Shown here piece after piece: positions 10,951 through 18,929 of a stretch of 64,000 bases of DNA. Numbering within the stretch: the stretch's first letter is position 1; each line of letters begins with the position of its first letter. The notes under the pieces are model-generated. The model saw only the letters and a list, made by a program, of their open reading frames with translations. It searched no databases and was not told the origin of the DNA. The position numbers were made by a program, and so were the translations under genes. This DNA is from an uncultured Candidatus Saccharibacteria bacterium (lineage in GTDB: Bacteria; Patescibacteriota; Saccharimonadia; Saccharimonadales; Saccharimonadaceae), in contig CAMVRN010000001.1 in the NCBI GenBank assembly GCA_947169915.1, positions 62,001 through 126,000 of the forward strand, in the 5' to 3' direction.

Positions 10951-12617
10951 AATTGAGCGTTGCAGAGGACTTGGCAGTGGTCGTAGATGTTCTGAAGATG
11001 CTCATCCTCTGTACTACTATAATACATCAAATAATCGTCTCCTGTCAAGAAATAAAGGTAAGTGGTATCCGCTGGGTTGGCTGTAGAAATAAGCACTGTT
11101 GCCCCTGGATTTGAGATTGGTCCGCAAGGTAAACCAGAGTATTTGCGAGTGTTATAGCATGAATCAATATCCAGGACCGAAGCGTTATCCGTGTAAATTG
11201 CTCGGGCTGGGTCGACTTGGTCCGCCGCGTAGGAAGCAGTAACGTCGCTACCGAGCGCCATACCGTATTTAAGGCGAGTCCAGAAGACCTGTGCAACTTT
11301 TTTCTGATTATCCTCAGAGACGACGCCTGCCTCTTTTTGGACTATAGATGCTATGATTATTCCCTCGTGTAGGTCGTATCCTAAAGCGGCGAATTTGTTA
11401 ATTAAATCATTTTCTTTGACTACGGAGTAGAGTTCGTCTAGCATCCGTTCGATAATGTTTTCGACGGACTCTCCTTTGTAGAATTCATATGTTTCGCCAA
11501 AGAGGTATCCTTCTAGAGACGCACTTGCTGGTTTGTCACGTAAAACTGGGTGAACGTAGTTCTTAGAAAACGCAGATTCGATTTCACTAGCACTGTAACC
11601 TGCCGCCAGAAGCGTCTGTTTTATCTGCGCGAGCGTTTCTCCTGGTTTAATTGTTATTGTGAAAACATTGGCTCCAGTACTGCCTTCGAGGAGCTTCGCA
11701 TAGATTTGAGAAACACTCATGAACGGAGCAAATTTGTAGCTTCCGGCTTTAAGCTCATTACTGTTGCCAGCAAGCTTTGCGAAAACTTTAAAAGCGAGCG
11801 AGCTTTTGATTAGGTTAGCTTTCTTGAGCAAATCGGCAATAGTGGACACGGTCGAACCGTCTTCGACCGCAAATTCAACATACGTGCAACTCTTCTCGTC
11901 GGTAGATGAATTATCGTTTTTACAGTTCGTTGAATCGTCTATTGCTGAAATTGCCGAGTTATACCAAATCGCTATTCCGACACATCCTAAAACAACGACT
12001 GCGCCGATTATGGCGACGATTTTCATTATCTTTCGTCTTGCCGGGCTTCCACTTATCGATTCAAAAGGAATGTCATCGTTTTTTTGGGTGCGTTTCGATT
12101 TCTTTTTTTTTGGCTCTGTATCTTCTTCAGTTTCTTGGGCTGGCGACGTTTCTTCTTCGGTGACTGTTTTTTGTCTTTCGGCAATACGGCGAGCAACATT
12201 TTCCAGGAAATCTTGAAGAATAATCGTGGCGGCTTCCATATCAACATCACCAGCTTTTTTGTTTATGCCGCCTTTTCTATTATTTAGGTTTTCTTTTGCC
12301 TGAACTGAGGTAAGCGATTCATCTTGGAAGTAAATTTTCACGTCTTTTCGGTTCGGTTTTGCTTCTTGGAGATTACGACTTAATTCGTTCGCGAAGTTTT
12401 TTACGTAATCACTCTGCGCGGTAGTTTGTCCGTTTAGATTGCGTGGCATGCCAACAACAATCGCATCGATGTCTTGGATTTGGCAAATGCGAATGATATT
12501 CGAAATTTCCTGACCGTCGACGGGGACCATACTTAGAGGCACGGCAATTTTAACGCTTGTGTCCGCCTTGGCTACCCCTATGCGTTTTTCTCCTACGTCT
12601 AGCGCGATTAACTTCAT
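10947..12617 (-). CDS. RuvX (YqgF)-MltG fusion: Holliday-junction-resolvase-like domain joined to endolytic transglycosylase
   Basis: One uninterrupted 556-aa frame. Residues 1 to about 145 are a complete YqgF/RuvX domain: DVGEKRIGVA, VVGMPRNLNG, FQDESLTS and DVDMEAATIILQ carry the acidic catalytic residues. A very charged linker (about 150-185) leads to a TM helix (about 197-217) and then an MltG/YceG domain with catalytic Glu429 (ASIVQKEAG). MltG cleaves nascent glycan strands and sits outside the membrane, so the RuvX part would be tethered to the inner face. The two genes are neighbours in many Firmicutes; here they are fused. The downstream LysM-CHAP gene overlaps the stop. Confidence 0.9.
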   Translation of the reverse strand: MKLIALDVGEKRIGVAKADTSVKIAVPLSMVPVDGQEISNIIRICQIQDIDAIVVGMPRNLNGQTTAQSDYVKNFANELSRNLQEAKPNRKDVKIYFQDESLTSVQAKENLNNRKGGINKKAGDVDMEAATIILQDFLENVARRIAERQKTVTEEETSPAQETEEDTEPKKKKSKRTQKNDDIPFESISGSPARRKIMKIVAIIGAVVVLGCVGIAIWYNSAISAIDDSTNCKNDNSSTDEKSCTYVEFAVEDGSTVSTIADLLKKANLIKSSLAFKVFAKLAGNSNELKAGSYKFAPFMSVSQIYAKLLEGSTGANVFTITIKPGETLAQIKQTLLAAGYSASEIESAFSKNYVHPVLRDKPASASLEGYLFGETYEFYKGESVENIIERMLDELYSVVKENDLINKFAALGYDLHEGIIIASIVQKEAGVVSEDNQKKVAQVFWTRLKYGMALGSDVTASYAADQVDPARAIYTDNASVLDIDSCYNTRKYSGLPCGPISNPGATVLISTANPADTTYLYFLTGDDYLMYYSSTEDEHLQNIYDHCQVLCNAQL

Positions 12618-12629
12618 AGCGGGATGATT

Positions 12630-14387
12630 TTATTCCTCGACAGAAAGTTCGATTTGAACTTGGTTTGGATTAGATGGAACTGAGTTAACCCAGAAGTACG
12701 ATTTTGTTGCTTTGGCGCTGGATATTCCTGGGAACGAGTCTTTCAGAATAGGCTCAATGCGTCCAATTTTCTCACCTTGGATTTTTTCGAGAACTTCAGT
12801 TTCACTGATTTCTGGACCATATTTATAGGCGGTCTTGAGTTTGGCGCTATAGTTGTCTCCGCTTTCAGTGAAATATTCGACGTATGGGTCTCCTACGGAA
12901 TAAAGTTTCTCTTTTTCGTTTAGTTTAACTTTGTCTTTGATGAATTCTTCCAGACGAACTTTATCGATTGTGTAGACGGTATAGGTGGTTTTTGTGGATA
13001 TCTCTGGAGTTGTTCCCTCTTTTACTTCTTCTCCGACTGCTGGGGTGATCTTCGGGTCGGTTGTGGAAACCTTAAAGCTCGCGTCAATAGGCATGACAGT
13101 ATCGGACAACTTAACATAAAGTTGGTTCTTGTTGTCGTCCTTGTTTTCACTCTTTAGCTTGTCGATTGCTAAGTCTACATCGCTTTGCTGAACGATTGTT
13201 ACGATTTCAGACGTACCGCCGGAAATATCTGAGCTTCCTGCGACGTAGATATTGCTAGTTGATGAGGTGCTCCAACCGCTTCCCGTAGAAGAAATATTGT
13301 AGTCCTCGCCTGGAGCTGAGGCTTTGATTGGAAGAGAAGCTTGAACTTCGCAGGCGTCTGTTCCGAAGTGAAAATCGTCGTTATAGTTTACACATGCAGT
13401 CTTGAAGGCACTTGGAGTCATATCGGTTGGGCCTGCAATAGCTACATCTTCAGTTGTAAGATAATCTAGACCATTGTTTGAAAATCTCGTTCCTGAAGAG
13501 ACGGTTATTGAGCCTGGACCGATAAAGTTAGCGATTACGGACACGGTTCCGGTCGCGGATTCGCCAATATCTTTTTTGCCAGTGGCGGTGAATTTCACCG
13601 TCTGGTCCTTTTCAACCTTTTCCTCACGGATATAAAACTTTCCTACTTTTGCGTCTTCATCCGCCGGTTGTTTTACGAAGATGACATTTTCCGAGAAGTT
13701 CGATGATGTCGTACGGACAGAAATTGAAACTTTTACGTTCGGAGCAATTGTGAAAGCCCAAATTAAGAAAACGACTATTCCGATTAGAAAAACGATTCCC
13801 AGGATAATGATGATTTTGTGGTCGCTTATCCATGCGACTATTGGAGAATTGTGTTCTTTTTTTTCTTTTTTTGCTTTCGCTGGTTTTTCCTTTTTCTTTT
13901 TGTCGCCGTCTTTTGAGACTTCTTTTTCATCAGATTCTTCTGGCTCGTCTTCTTCTTCGTCGTCATCAGACTCTTCAGATTCGGTTTCCTTTTCTTCTTT
14001 CTCGTCCTCTAGTTCATCGTCATCGTCTGACTCTTCTGGCTCAGTCTCCTCTTCGGACGCAGGTTCTTCTTCTTTTTCTTCTTCTTTAGGCGCAGATTCT
14101 TCTACTTGAGCGCCGGGCATAATGGGGCGGGATTTGAGCGAAGGAGCTACTGGAAGGTTAGCGGACATCGCAAGTTTCGTGAGAGAATCGTCCGTTGAAA
14201 CGAGAACGACGGCTTTGCCTTCGGTTTTTGCCGTACGCGCAATGAGCTTGATGTTTACGGCGCTTAAAAGCACGGATGGCTTTTTAGGCGGGACAAGTGC
14301 AATAACTTTTTTGTCAGAAGATTTAAGCTTTGAAAGAATATCAGTAATATCGTCACTTGATTCGATATAGATTGTTTCTTTGTTCAT
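12630..14387 (-). CDS. Membrane protein of the CPR baseplate-J-like type, acidic linker
   Basis: 585 aa from the ATG at 14387. A longer reading runs into the divergent kinase gene and is rejected. The N-terminal cytoplasmic domain (about 1-80) has a pattern I associate with Patescibacteria proteins annotated baseplate J-like: DDITDILSKL, LVPPKKPSVLLS, LIARTA, VSTDDSLTKLA. It is followed by about 60 very acidic residues, a Lys-rich stretch, one TM helix near residue 200, and a large beta-rich extracytoplasmic domain. It is the first gene of the operon with RuvX-MltG (12 nt gap), so an envelope function is likely. The family name comes from memory and is uncertain. Confidence 0.6.
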   Translation of the reverse strand: MNKETIYIESSDDITDILSKLKSSDKKVIALVPPKKPSVLLSAVNIKLIARTAKTEGKAVVLVSTDDSLTKLAMSANLPVAPSLKSRPIMPGAQVEESAPKEEEKEEEPASEEETEPEESDDDDELEDEKEEKETESEESDDDEEEDEPEESDEKEVSKDGDKKKKEKPAKAKKEKKEHNSPIVAWISDHKIIIILGIVFLIGIVVFLIWAFTIAPNVKVSISVRTTSSNFSENVIFVKQPADEDAKVGKFYIREEKVEKDQTVKFTATGKKDIGESATGTVSVIANFIGPGSITVSSGTRFSNNGLDYLTTEDVAIAGPTDMTPSAFKTACVNYNDDFHFGTDACEVQASLPIKASAPGEDYNISSTGSGWSTSSTSNIYVAGSSDISGGTSEIVTIVQQSDVDLAIDKLKSENKDDNKNQLYVKLSDTVMPIDASFKVSTTDPKITPAVGEEVKEGTTPEISTKTTYTVYTIDKVRLEEFIKDKVKLNEKEKLYSVGDPYVEYFTESGDNYSAKLKTAYKYGPEISETEVLEKIQGEKIGRIEPILKDSFPGISSAKATKSYFWVNSVPSNPNQVQIELSVEE

Positions 14388-14423
14388 ATAAAATAAATAT
14401 ATCACATTTTTAAAAGCTTGTGT

Positions 14424-14429
14424 TAAAAT
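14424..14429 (+). promoter_or_regulatory. -10 box of the histidine kinase operon, leaderless type
   Basis: TAAAAT ending 7 nt before the ATG at 14437, in the short divergent spacer shared with the minus-strand membrane-protein operon. Confidence 0.5.
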
Positions 14430-14436
14430 AAATGTG

Positions 14437-16179
14437 ATGGGCATTTTTAATTTTGGTAAAAACAATTCGCCCGCTACACCTATCACTCCTGGTAGTGTTA
14501 ACAGTGTAGCTCCTACTACCGCGACCGATACAGGTCGTTTGGCTGTGCTTGCTTTAAATACCATTCAAGATGGGGTAGTAATCGTCAATAAAGACGGCGT
14601 GATTAAATTCATCAATCCTGCGGCTGTTGATATGACGGGGTGCGAGAAGGCCGATAATGCCGTCAATTTGGACTTTTCATTGATCATGAAATTCGAAAAG
14701 ACGGATGGCTCCGTAGTCGACGAAAAGAATAACCCTTTTCTTAATGCTGTTAAGACAAATCAAGCGTTTGATTCACGTGAATATGTGCTTTTGTCAAAAC
14801 TCAACGATAAGAAGACTCCGCTCGCACTTAGATTAACTCCTTCAGGTGATGCGCGAAGCGATAGAATTATTACTTTCAGGAATATTGCGAAAGAACTCGA
14901 GGAAGAAGGCTCCCAGACCGAGTTCATTTCGACGGCGAGTCATGAAATGCGTACTCCAGTCGCCTCGATTGAAGGTTATCTTGGACTTGCACTTAATCCA
15001 CAGACAGCAACGATTGATGAACGTGCGAGACAGTATTTGGAATCTGCGCATAGCGCAAGTAAACATCTTGGGAACTTGTTCCGAGATTTGCTTGATGTAA
15101 CAAAACTTGATGACAAACGCATTCGTGTACGACTTGTTCCGTTGGAACTTACCGGTTTCGTGAAGAAGTTTGCTGACGAATATATACCTAAATTTGCTGA
15201 GAAGAACATAAAATATAGTTTTGGTTCGGACGACGCAAAGAGCCAGCGCTTCTCTGGTGGAAAAAATATTACTCAAGTCGTTTATACGTTTGCAGATGTA
15301 GATTTTCTTGGGGAAATTCTAGCTAACTTGATTGAAAACGCCATAAAATACACTCCAGAAGGTGGTGCGGTATGGGTAAATGTGCAAGGTGATGGCGACC
15401 GCGCATTAATCAATGTAACAGATACCGGTATTGGCATTGCGGCAGAAGATTTGCAACATATTTTCCAAAAGTTTTATCGTGCCGACAATTCTCAAACCAG
15501 AACTGTAGGTGGTACTGGTCTTGGTCTTTATCTGGTGAAAGCTCGGGTCGAGGCGATGGCTGGGCGTGTATGGGCGGAAAGCGCGTTTGGCGAGGGCTCA
15601 ACTTTTTACGTAAGTCTCCCAAGGCTAACTGCAGAAGAATTTGAGAAGCGTCAAATTGCGGAACAAAACCAGCGCGCGGTGCAAGCTTTCGCGGAAACAG
15701 GCATGCAAGCTACCGCCAAACAACCTGTTATGTCTACTTCGCCTGGAGCTCCGGTCCAGGGTCCTACTTTCGACCCATCACTTCTCGCACAATCCGCTCC
15801 TGCGCAACCGGTAGCTATGCCGCAGCAACAAGTGGCCCAGCCACAACAAATTCCTATGCACCCCCAACAAGTTCAGGCACCCACTGTTCAACTTTCTCAG
15901 CAGATAAGGCCTATAGTTCAAGCACCTGTTTATCAACAGCCAGTCGCGCCTTCAGTGGGAGTTGCCCCGGCCTTGCAACCGACGGCAATGATTCAACAGC
16001 CAGTGCAATCCACAGTTCCGCAAGCCGCTCCGGTCCAGCCACTTCAGGCACCGGTCATAAATCCAGCTCAGCAACCTGCTAATCCAAATGCTGTAGGGAT
16101 ACCTGTGCCACCACAAGTTCAGAACCCTGCACAATATGGTGGTGCACCTATACAAAGTAATCAAAATATAATACAATAA
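14437..16179 (+). CDS. Soluble PAS-histidine kinase with Pro/Gln-rich tail
   Basis: 580 aa, no TM segment. A PAS-like domain (about 34-150) is followed by HisKA with phospho-acceptor His169 (STASHEMRTP) and a HATPase_c domain: N box ENAIKYTPEGG, G1 DTGIGIAAED, F box FQKFYRAD, G2 GGTGLGLYLV. From about 405 on it is a 175-residue Pro/Gln/Ala/Val tail with no fold. The ATG at 14437 is preferred over the GTG at 14434 because a TAAAAT box ends 7 nt before it. It pairs with the response regulator 23 nt downstream and is divergent from the membrane-protein operon. The input signal is probably cytoplasmic. Confidence 0.9.
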   Translation: MGIFNFGKNNSPATPITPGSVNSVAPTTATDTGRLAVLALNTIQDGVVIVNKDGVIKFINPAAVDMTGCEKADNAVNLDFSLIMKFEKTDGSVVDEKNNPFLNAVKTNQAFDSREYVLLSKLNDKKTPLALRLTPSGDARSDRIITFRNIAKELEEEGSQTEFISTASHEMRTPVASIEGYLGLALNPQTATIDERARQYLESAHSASKHLGNLFRDLLDVTKLDDKRIRVRLVPLELTGFVKKFADEYIPKFAEKNIKYSFGSDDAKSQRFSGGKNITQVVYTFADVDFLGEILANLIENAIKYTPEGGAVWVNVQGDGDRALINVTDTGIGIAAEDLQHIFQKFYRADNSQTRTVGGTGLGLYLVKARVEAMAGRVWAESAFGEGSTFYVSLPRLTAEEFEKRQIAEQNQRAVQAFAETGMQATAKQPVMSTSPGAPVQGPTFDPSLLAQSAPAQPVAMPQQQVAQPQQIPMHPQQVQAPTVQLSQQIRPIVQAPVYQQPVAPSVGVAPALQPTAMIQQPVQSTVPQAAPVQPLQAPVINPAQQPANPNAVGIPVPPQVQNPAQYGGAPIQSNQNIIQ

Positions 16180-16202
16180 TCGTAAATGGAGGAAACAATT
16201 TT

Positions 16203-16919
16203 ATGACAAAAATAATGGTGGTTGAAGATGACCAGAGCCTTAGAGAAATTTATTCGATTAGACTAACCGCCGAAGGTTATGAAGTTGTTTCTGCTGGCGA
16301 TGGCGAAGAGGCTCTTGCAATTGCCGTTAAAGAACGCCCCGACCTTGTTATCAGCGACGTAATGATGCCAAAAATCAGTGGTTTTGATATGCTCGACATT
16401 TTACGTTCGACTCCAGAAACTAAAGATATAAAAGTGATTATGATGACTGCTCTTTCTTCTGACGACCAGAGAAAACGAGGTCAAAGTCTTGGAGCAGATA
16501 GATATCTAGTTAAGAGTCAAGTTGGAATTGAAGATGTCATTTCTGCGGTGCATGATGTTCTAGGCGGTGCGGCTGGCGCACCAATGCCAAACATGCCACC
16601 CGCACCAGAAATACCTGAGAATCAACAGATGACTGTACCGAAACCAGTTGTCGCAGACGATGCAGGAGTCGTTCCTCCGGCACCAGTTGCGCCTTCCACG
16701 GTTCCTCCAGTTGCCCCAGCGCCAGTCACGCTGGCACCAGTTGCTCCGGCTCCGATGCCACAACAAATGCCTGCCGCTCCAGTAGCTACACCAGTTACCC
16801 CAGTTCCTCCAGTTGCCCCAGCGCCGATAGCACAACCGATACAAGGAGTTCCAAATGGTCAACCAGTCCCACCAGTCCAACCAACCGTCCCACCAATCCC
16901 AACAGTACCGGCTCAATAA
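16203..16919 (+). CDS. Response regulator: REC domain with Pro/Ala/Val-rich tail, no DNA-binding domain
   Basis: 238 aa. The receiver domain (1-120) has acidic pocket residues in VVEDD, phospho-acceptor Asp52 (VISDVMMP), the conserved Thr/Ala (MMTALSS) and Lys104. The remaining 115 residues are a Pro/Val/Ala/Gln tail (PPVAPAPV-like repeats) instead of an output domain. A strong Shine-Dalgarno (GGAGGAAAC) precedes the ATG. It is co-transcribed with the kinase, and both proteins carry similar low-complexity tails, suggesting output through protein-protein contact rather than transcription. Its 3' end contains the start of the next gene. Confidence 0.9.
   Translation: MTKIMVVEDDQSLREIYSIRLTAEGYEVVSAGDGEEALAIAVKERPDLVISDVMMPKISGFDMLDILRSTPETKDIKVIMMTALSSDDQRKRGQSLGADRYLVKSQVGIEDVISAVHDVLGGAAGAPMPNMPPAPEIPENQQMTVPKPVVADDAGVVPPAPVAPSTVPPVAPAPVTLAPVAPAPMPQQMPAAPVATPVTPVPPVAPAPIAQPIQGVPNGQPVPPVQPTVPPIPTVPAQ
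16843..16857 (+). promoter_or_regulatory. Shine-Dalgarno and start of the pseudouridine synthase inside the regulator gene
   Basis: AAGGAG (16843-16848) sits 6 nt before the ATG at 16855. Both lie inside the coding sequence for the Pro-rich tail of the response regulator, which fixes the start of the downstream gene. Confidence 0.75.
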
Positions 16920-17580
16920 ATTTCTAGCGGAAAGATTAGGAATTAGTCGTCGCGAAGCTGACGATTTGATTGCAAGCGGAAATGTATTTGTTGACGGCAA
17001 GGTTGCTATACTCGGCACAAGAATAACCGATGAATCTTCGGTAAAGGTTAATGGAAAAATTATCCCATTTACTAATGTATATATATACTTGGCGATGAAT
17101 AAACCCGTCGGATATGTCTGCTCGAGAAAACAACAAGGAAACGTACCAACAATCTATTCTCTTTTGCCAAAAAAATATCAAGGTCTTAAAACCGTCGGGA
17201 GATTAGACAAAAACTCGTCTGGCCTGATTCTATTTACGAATGATGGTGATTTTGCATATCAAATGACACATCCAAAATTCGTAAAATACAAGACTTATCA
17301 CGTTGAGTTGAATCGCGACTTGGAACCTCTGCATCAGCAAATGATTTCCGATTTCGGAATCAAGTTGCCGGATGGCGTCTCTAAACTCAGTTTATCCAAA
17401 CTTGATGAGAACTCGCGAAAAAAATTCCAGGTTGAAATGAGTGAGGGGAGGAATCGCCAGATTCGTAGAACCTTCGAAGCGCTTGGGTATGAAGTAAAAA
17501 AACTCCATCGCATAAGCTTTGGTAAATATAACCTAAATGACCTAAAGCCTGGGGAGTTTGTTGAGTTAGTGACTGAGTAG
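16855..17580 (+). CDS. RsuA/RluB-family rRNA pseudouridine synthase
   Basis: 241 aa. An S4 RNA-binding domain (RLNKFLAERLGISRREAD, residues 19-70) is followed by a pseudouridine synthase domain with the catalytic-Asp motif GRLDKNSSGL. It isomerises a uridine in rRNA. The reading frame opens inside the response-regulator tail: the ATG at 16855 is 65 nt before the regulator's stop, in another frame, and has a good Shine-Dalgarno AAGGAG 6 nt upstream. No other start codon lies between it and the S4 domain. The 3' end overlaps the convergent ftsA-like gene by 15 nt. Confidence 0.88.
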   Translation: MVNQSHQSNQPSHQSQQYRLNKFLAERLGISRREADDLIASGNVFVDGKVAILGTRITDESSVKVNGKIIPFTNVYIYLAMNKPVGYVCSRKQQGNVPTIYSLLPKKYQGLKTVGRLDKNSSGLILFTNDGDFAYQMTHPKFVKYKTYHVELNRDLEPLHQQMISDFGIKLPDGVSKLSLSKLDENSRKKFQVEMSEGRNRQIRRTFEALGYEVKKLHRISFGKYNLNDLKPGEFVELVTE

Positions 17581-18903
17581 TTTCGAGAGTTTATCTCGGA
17601 GGCTTGATTTGTCTGGCGTAACTAGAAGCGTATCGACTGCAACGCGCAATAGGCCTAGACAGTTGATGTATGAAGCATCGGCGGCTTCGTGTTTTTTTTC
17701 TGAGTCGTCTTGGAAAACGAAATCAGGAAGTTCGGTTGGGTCTAATAAATGAATGATTGGTCGCTTCAGGAAAGGAAGTGATTTGTACCAGTCGGAGACG
17801 GCGAGCGTTTCTTCGAGCGGAAGAAGATTTGAGCTTCCACCGCACAGGAATATGTCTGACGGTAAAGGCTCGATGTTTTTAAACTCTTCTAGCGCGAGAG
17901 AAACTCCTGCTAGCCAGACCGAGAAGCTACGGTCGAGAGCAGCGGTAGTCTTCGTTATCAATGAGTCAGAAATCTTCGTATCGTCTAGGCTACGTTTTAT
18001 CATCTCGGCTTTTTTCGGAGTAATCTGAAGAGATTCGGCGATTTGTCTAGTGAAGGCGTTGCCACCGATATTGAACATTTTGGTGCCACAAATATCGCCA
18101 GAATCTACGACAGCGATTCCGGTTGAGTTGGCGCCAATATCGATAATGACGGCAGAAAAATCTACGTCAACATCGTCACCTAAACATGCTCTGCAGATAG
18201 CGAATGGACTGACTACGACTGTTAGTAATTCGAGTTCGAGTTCTGCGCAAATCTTTTCAATTGCGGACGTTGCGACGGACGGGGCAAAGGCGGTGTAATA
18301 TTCTACTATAACCTCAGCACCCTTAAAACCTACTGGGTTGTTAATGCGGTATCCATCAATCGAGATTGAGACTACTGCAGAATTAATCAAGCTAAGTTTT
18401 ATGTCTTGATTATCGGTTTCTAGAGATAGTTCTGATTTGAACTTTTCGAGATTTCGTTTCTCGATCTTATCTAAGAGCTCTCTTAGCTCGGATTCGGTTA
18501 CTGGTTTATTCGGCGTGTCTCGGCGATAGCGAATTGTTGAAGTTTTACTTTTAACTAGTTCGCCGGAAAGGCTAACAACCACGGATTTCGCCTTCTCTCC
18601 GGTTTGCGACTCGAGTGAGGCGATGGCTTTTTCACAAACGCTTACGACGCCTGGAATATTTACGATGCGACCTTCTTTCATATTCCCAGGAAGTTGCGGG
18701 GCGTGGGAAAAGCCTAGGACGCGAAGTTTGCCTGAAGATAATGTCTTTTTGAATTTAATGGATTTTTCTGGCTTCTGTGGGTTGAATGGTTTTGCAAGAG
18801 CACACTTAACAAAACTCGAGCCTATATCTAGCGCGAGTAGGGTTGATTTTTGCTCTGAATTGGTGGAGCTTTCAGGGGATGTCGGTAACTTCAAAAAGCT
18901 CAT
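17566..18903 (-). CDS. ftsA: FtsA-like actin-fold cell-division ATPase
   Basis: 445 aa. Actin/HSP70-fold motifs are visible: phosphate-1 LALDIGSSFVKCAL (about 23-36), an SHS2-type 1C region beginning GNMKEGRIVNI, phosphate-2 IIDIGANSTGIAV with GGNAFTRQIA, and an adenosine motif FLCGGSSNLLPL. This is the FtsA/PilM superfamily. The 1C signature and length favour FtsA, which links FtsZ to the membrane; a C-terminal amphipathic helix is short but possible (SSLRDKLSKLLSH). ftsZ is not in the window. It has its own leaderless-type promoter. Confidence 0.8.
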   Translation of the reverse strand: MSFLKLPTSPESSTNSEQKSTLLALDIGSSFVKCALAKPFNPQKPEKSIKFKKTLSSGKLRVLGFSHAPQLPGNMKEGRIVNIPGVVSVCEKAIASLESQTGEKAKSVVVSLSGELVKSKTSTIRYRRDTPNKPVTESELRELLDKIEKRNLEKFKSELSLETDNQDIKLSLINSAVVSISIDGYRINNPVGFKGAEVIVEYYTAFAPSVATSAIEKICAELELELLTVVVSPFAICRACLGDDVDVDFSAVIIDIGANSTGIAVVDSGDICGTKMFNIGGNAFTRQIAESLQITPKKAEMIKRSLDDTKISDSLITKTTAALDRSFSVWLAGVSLALEEFKNIEPLPSDIFLCGGSSNLLPLEETLAVSDWYKSLPFLKRPIIHLLDPTELPDFVFQDDSEKKHEAADASYINCLGLLRVAVDTLLVTPDKSSLRDKLSKLLSH

Positions 18904-18909
18904 GCATTT

Positions 18910-18915
18910 ATTATA
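18910..18915 (-). promoter_or_regulatory. Extended -10 box of ftsA-like gene, leaderless type
   Basis: TGC-TATAAT, 6 nt before the ATG at 18903. Confidence 0.55.
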
Positions 18916-18929
18916 GCATGAGCCTTCAA

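Noticed and set aside
12053..12287. Several overlapping frames in the middle of the RuvX-MltG gene, which might suggest a gene boundary between the two domains
   Set aside because: The main frame is continuous through the linker, and the other frames are shadows of a Lys/Glu-rich linker with no start signals.
13681..14109. Serine-rich plus-strand frame (SSSSSSDSSD repeats)
   Set aside because: It is the antisense of the acidic linker of the baseplate-J-like membrane protein; Glu/Asp codons read backwards give Ser/Phe.
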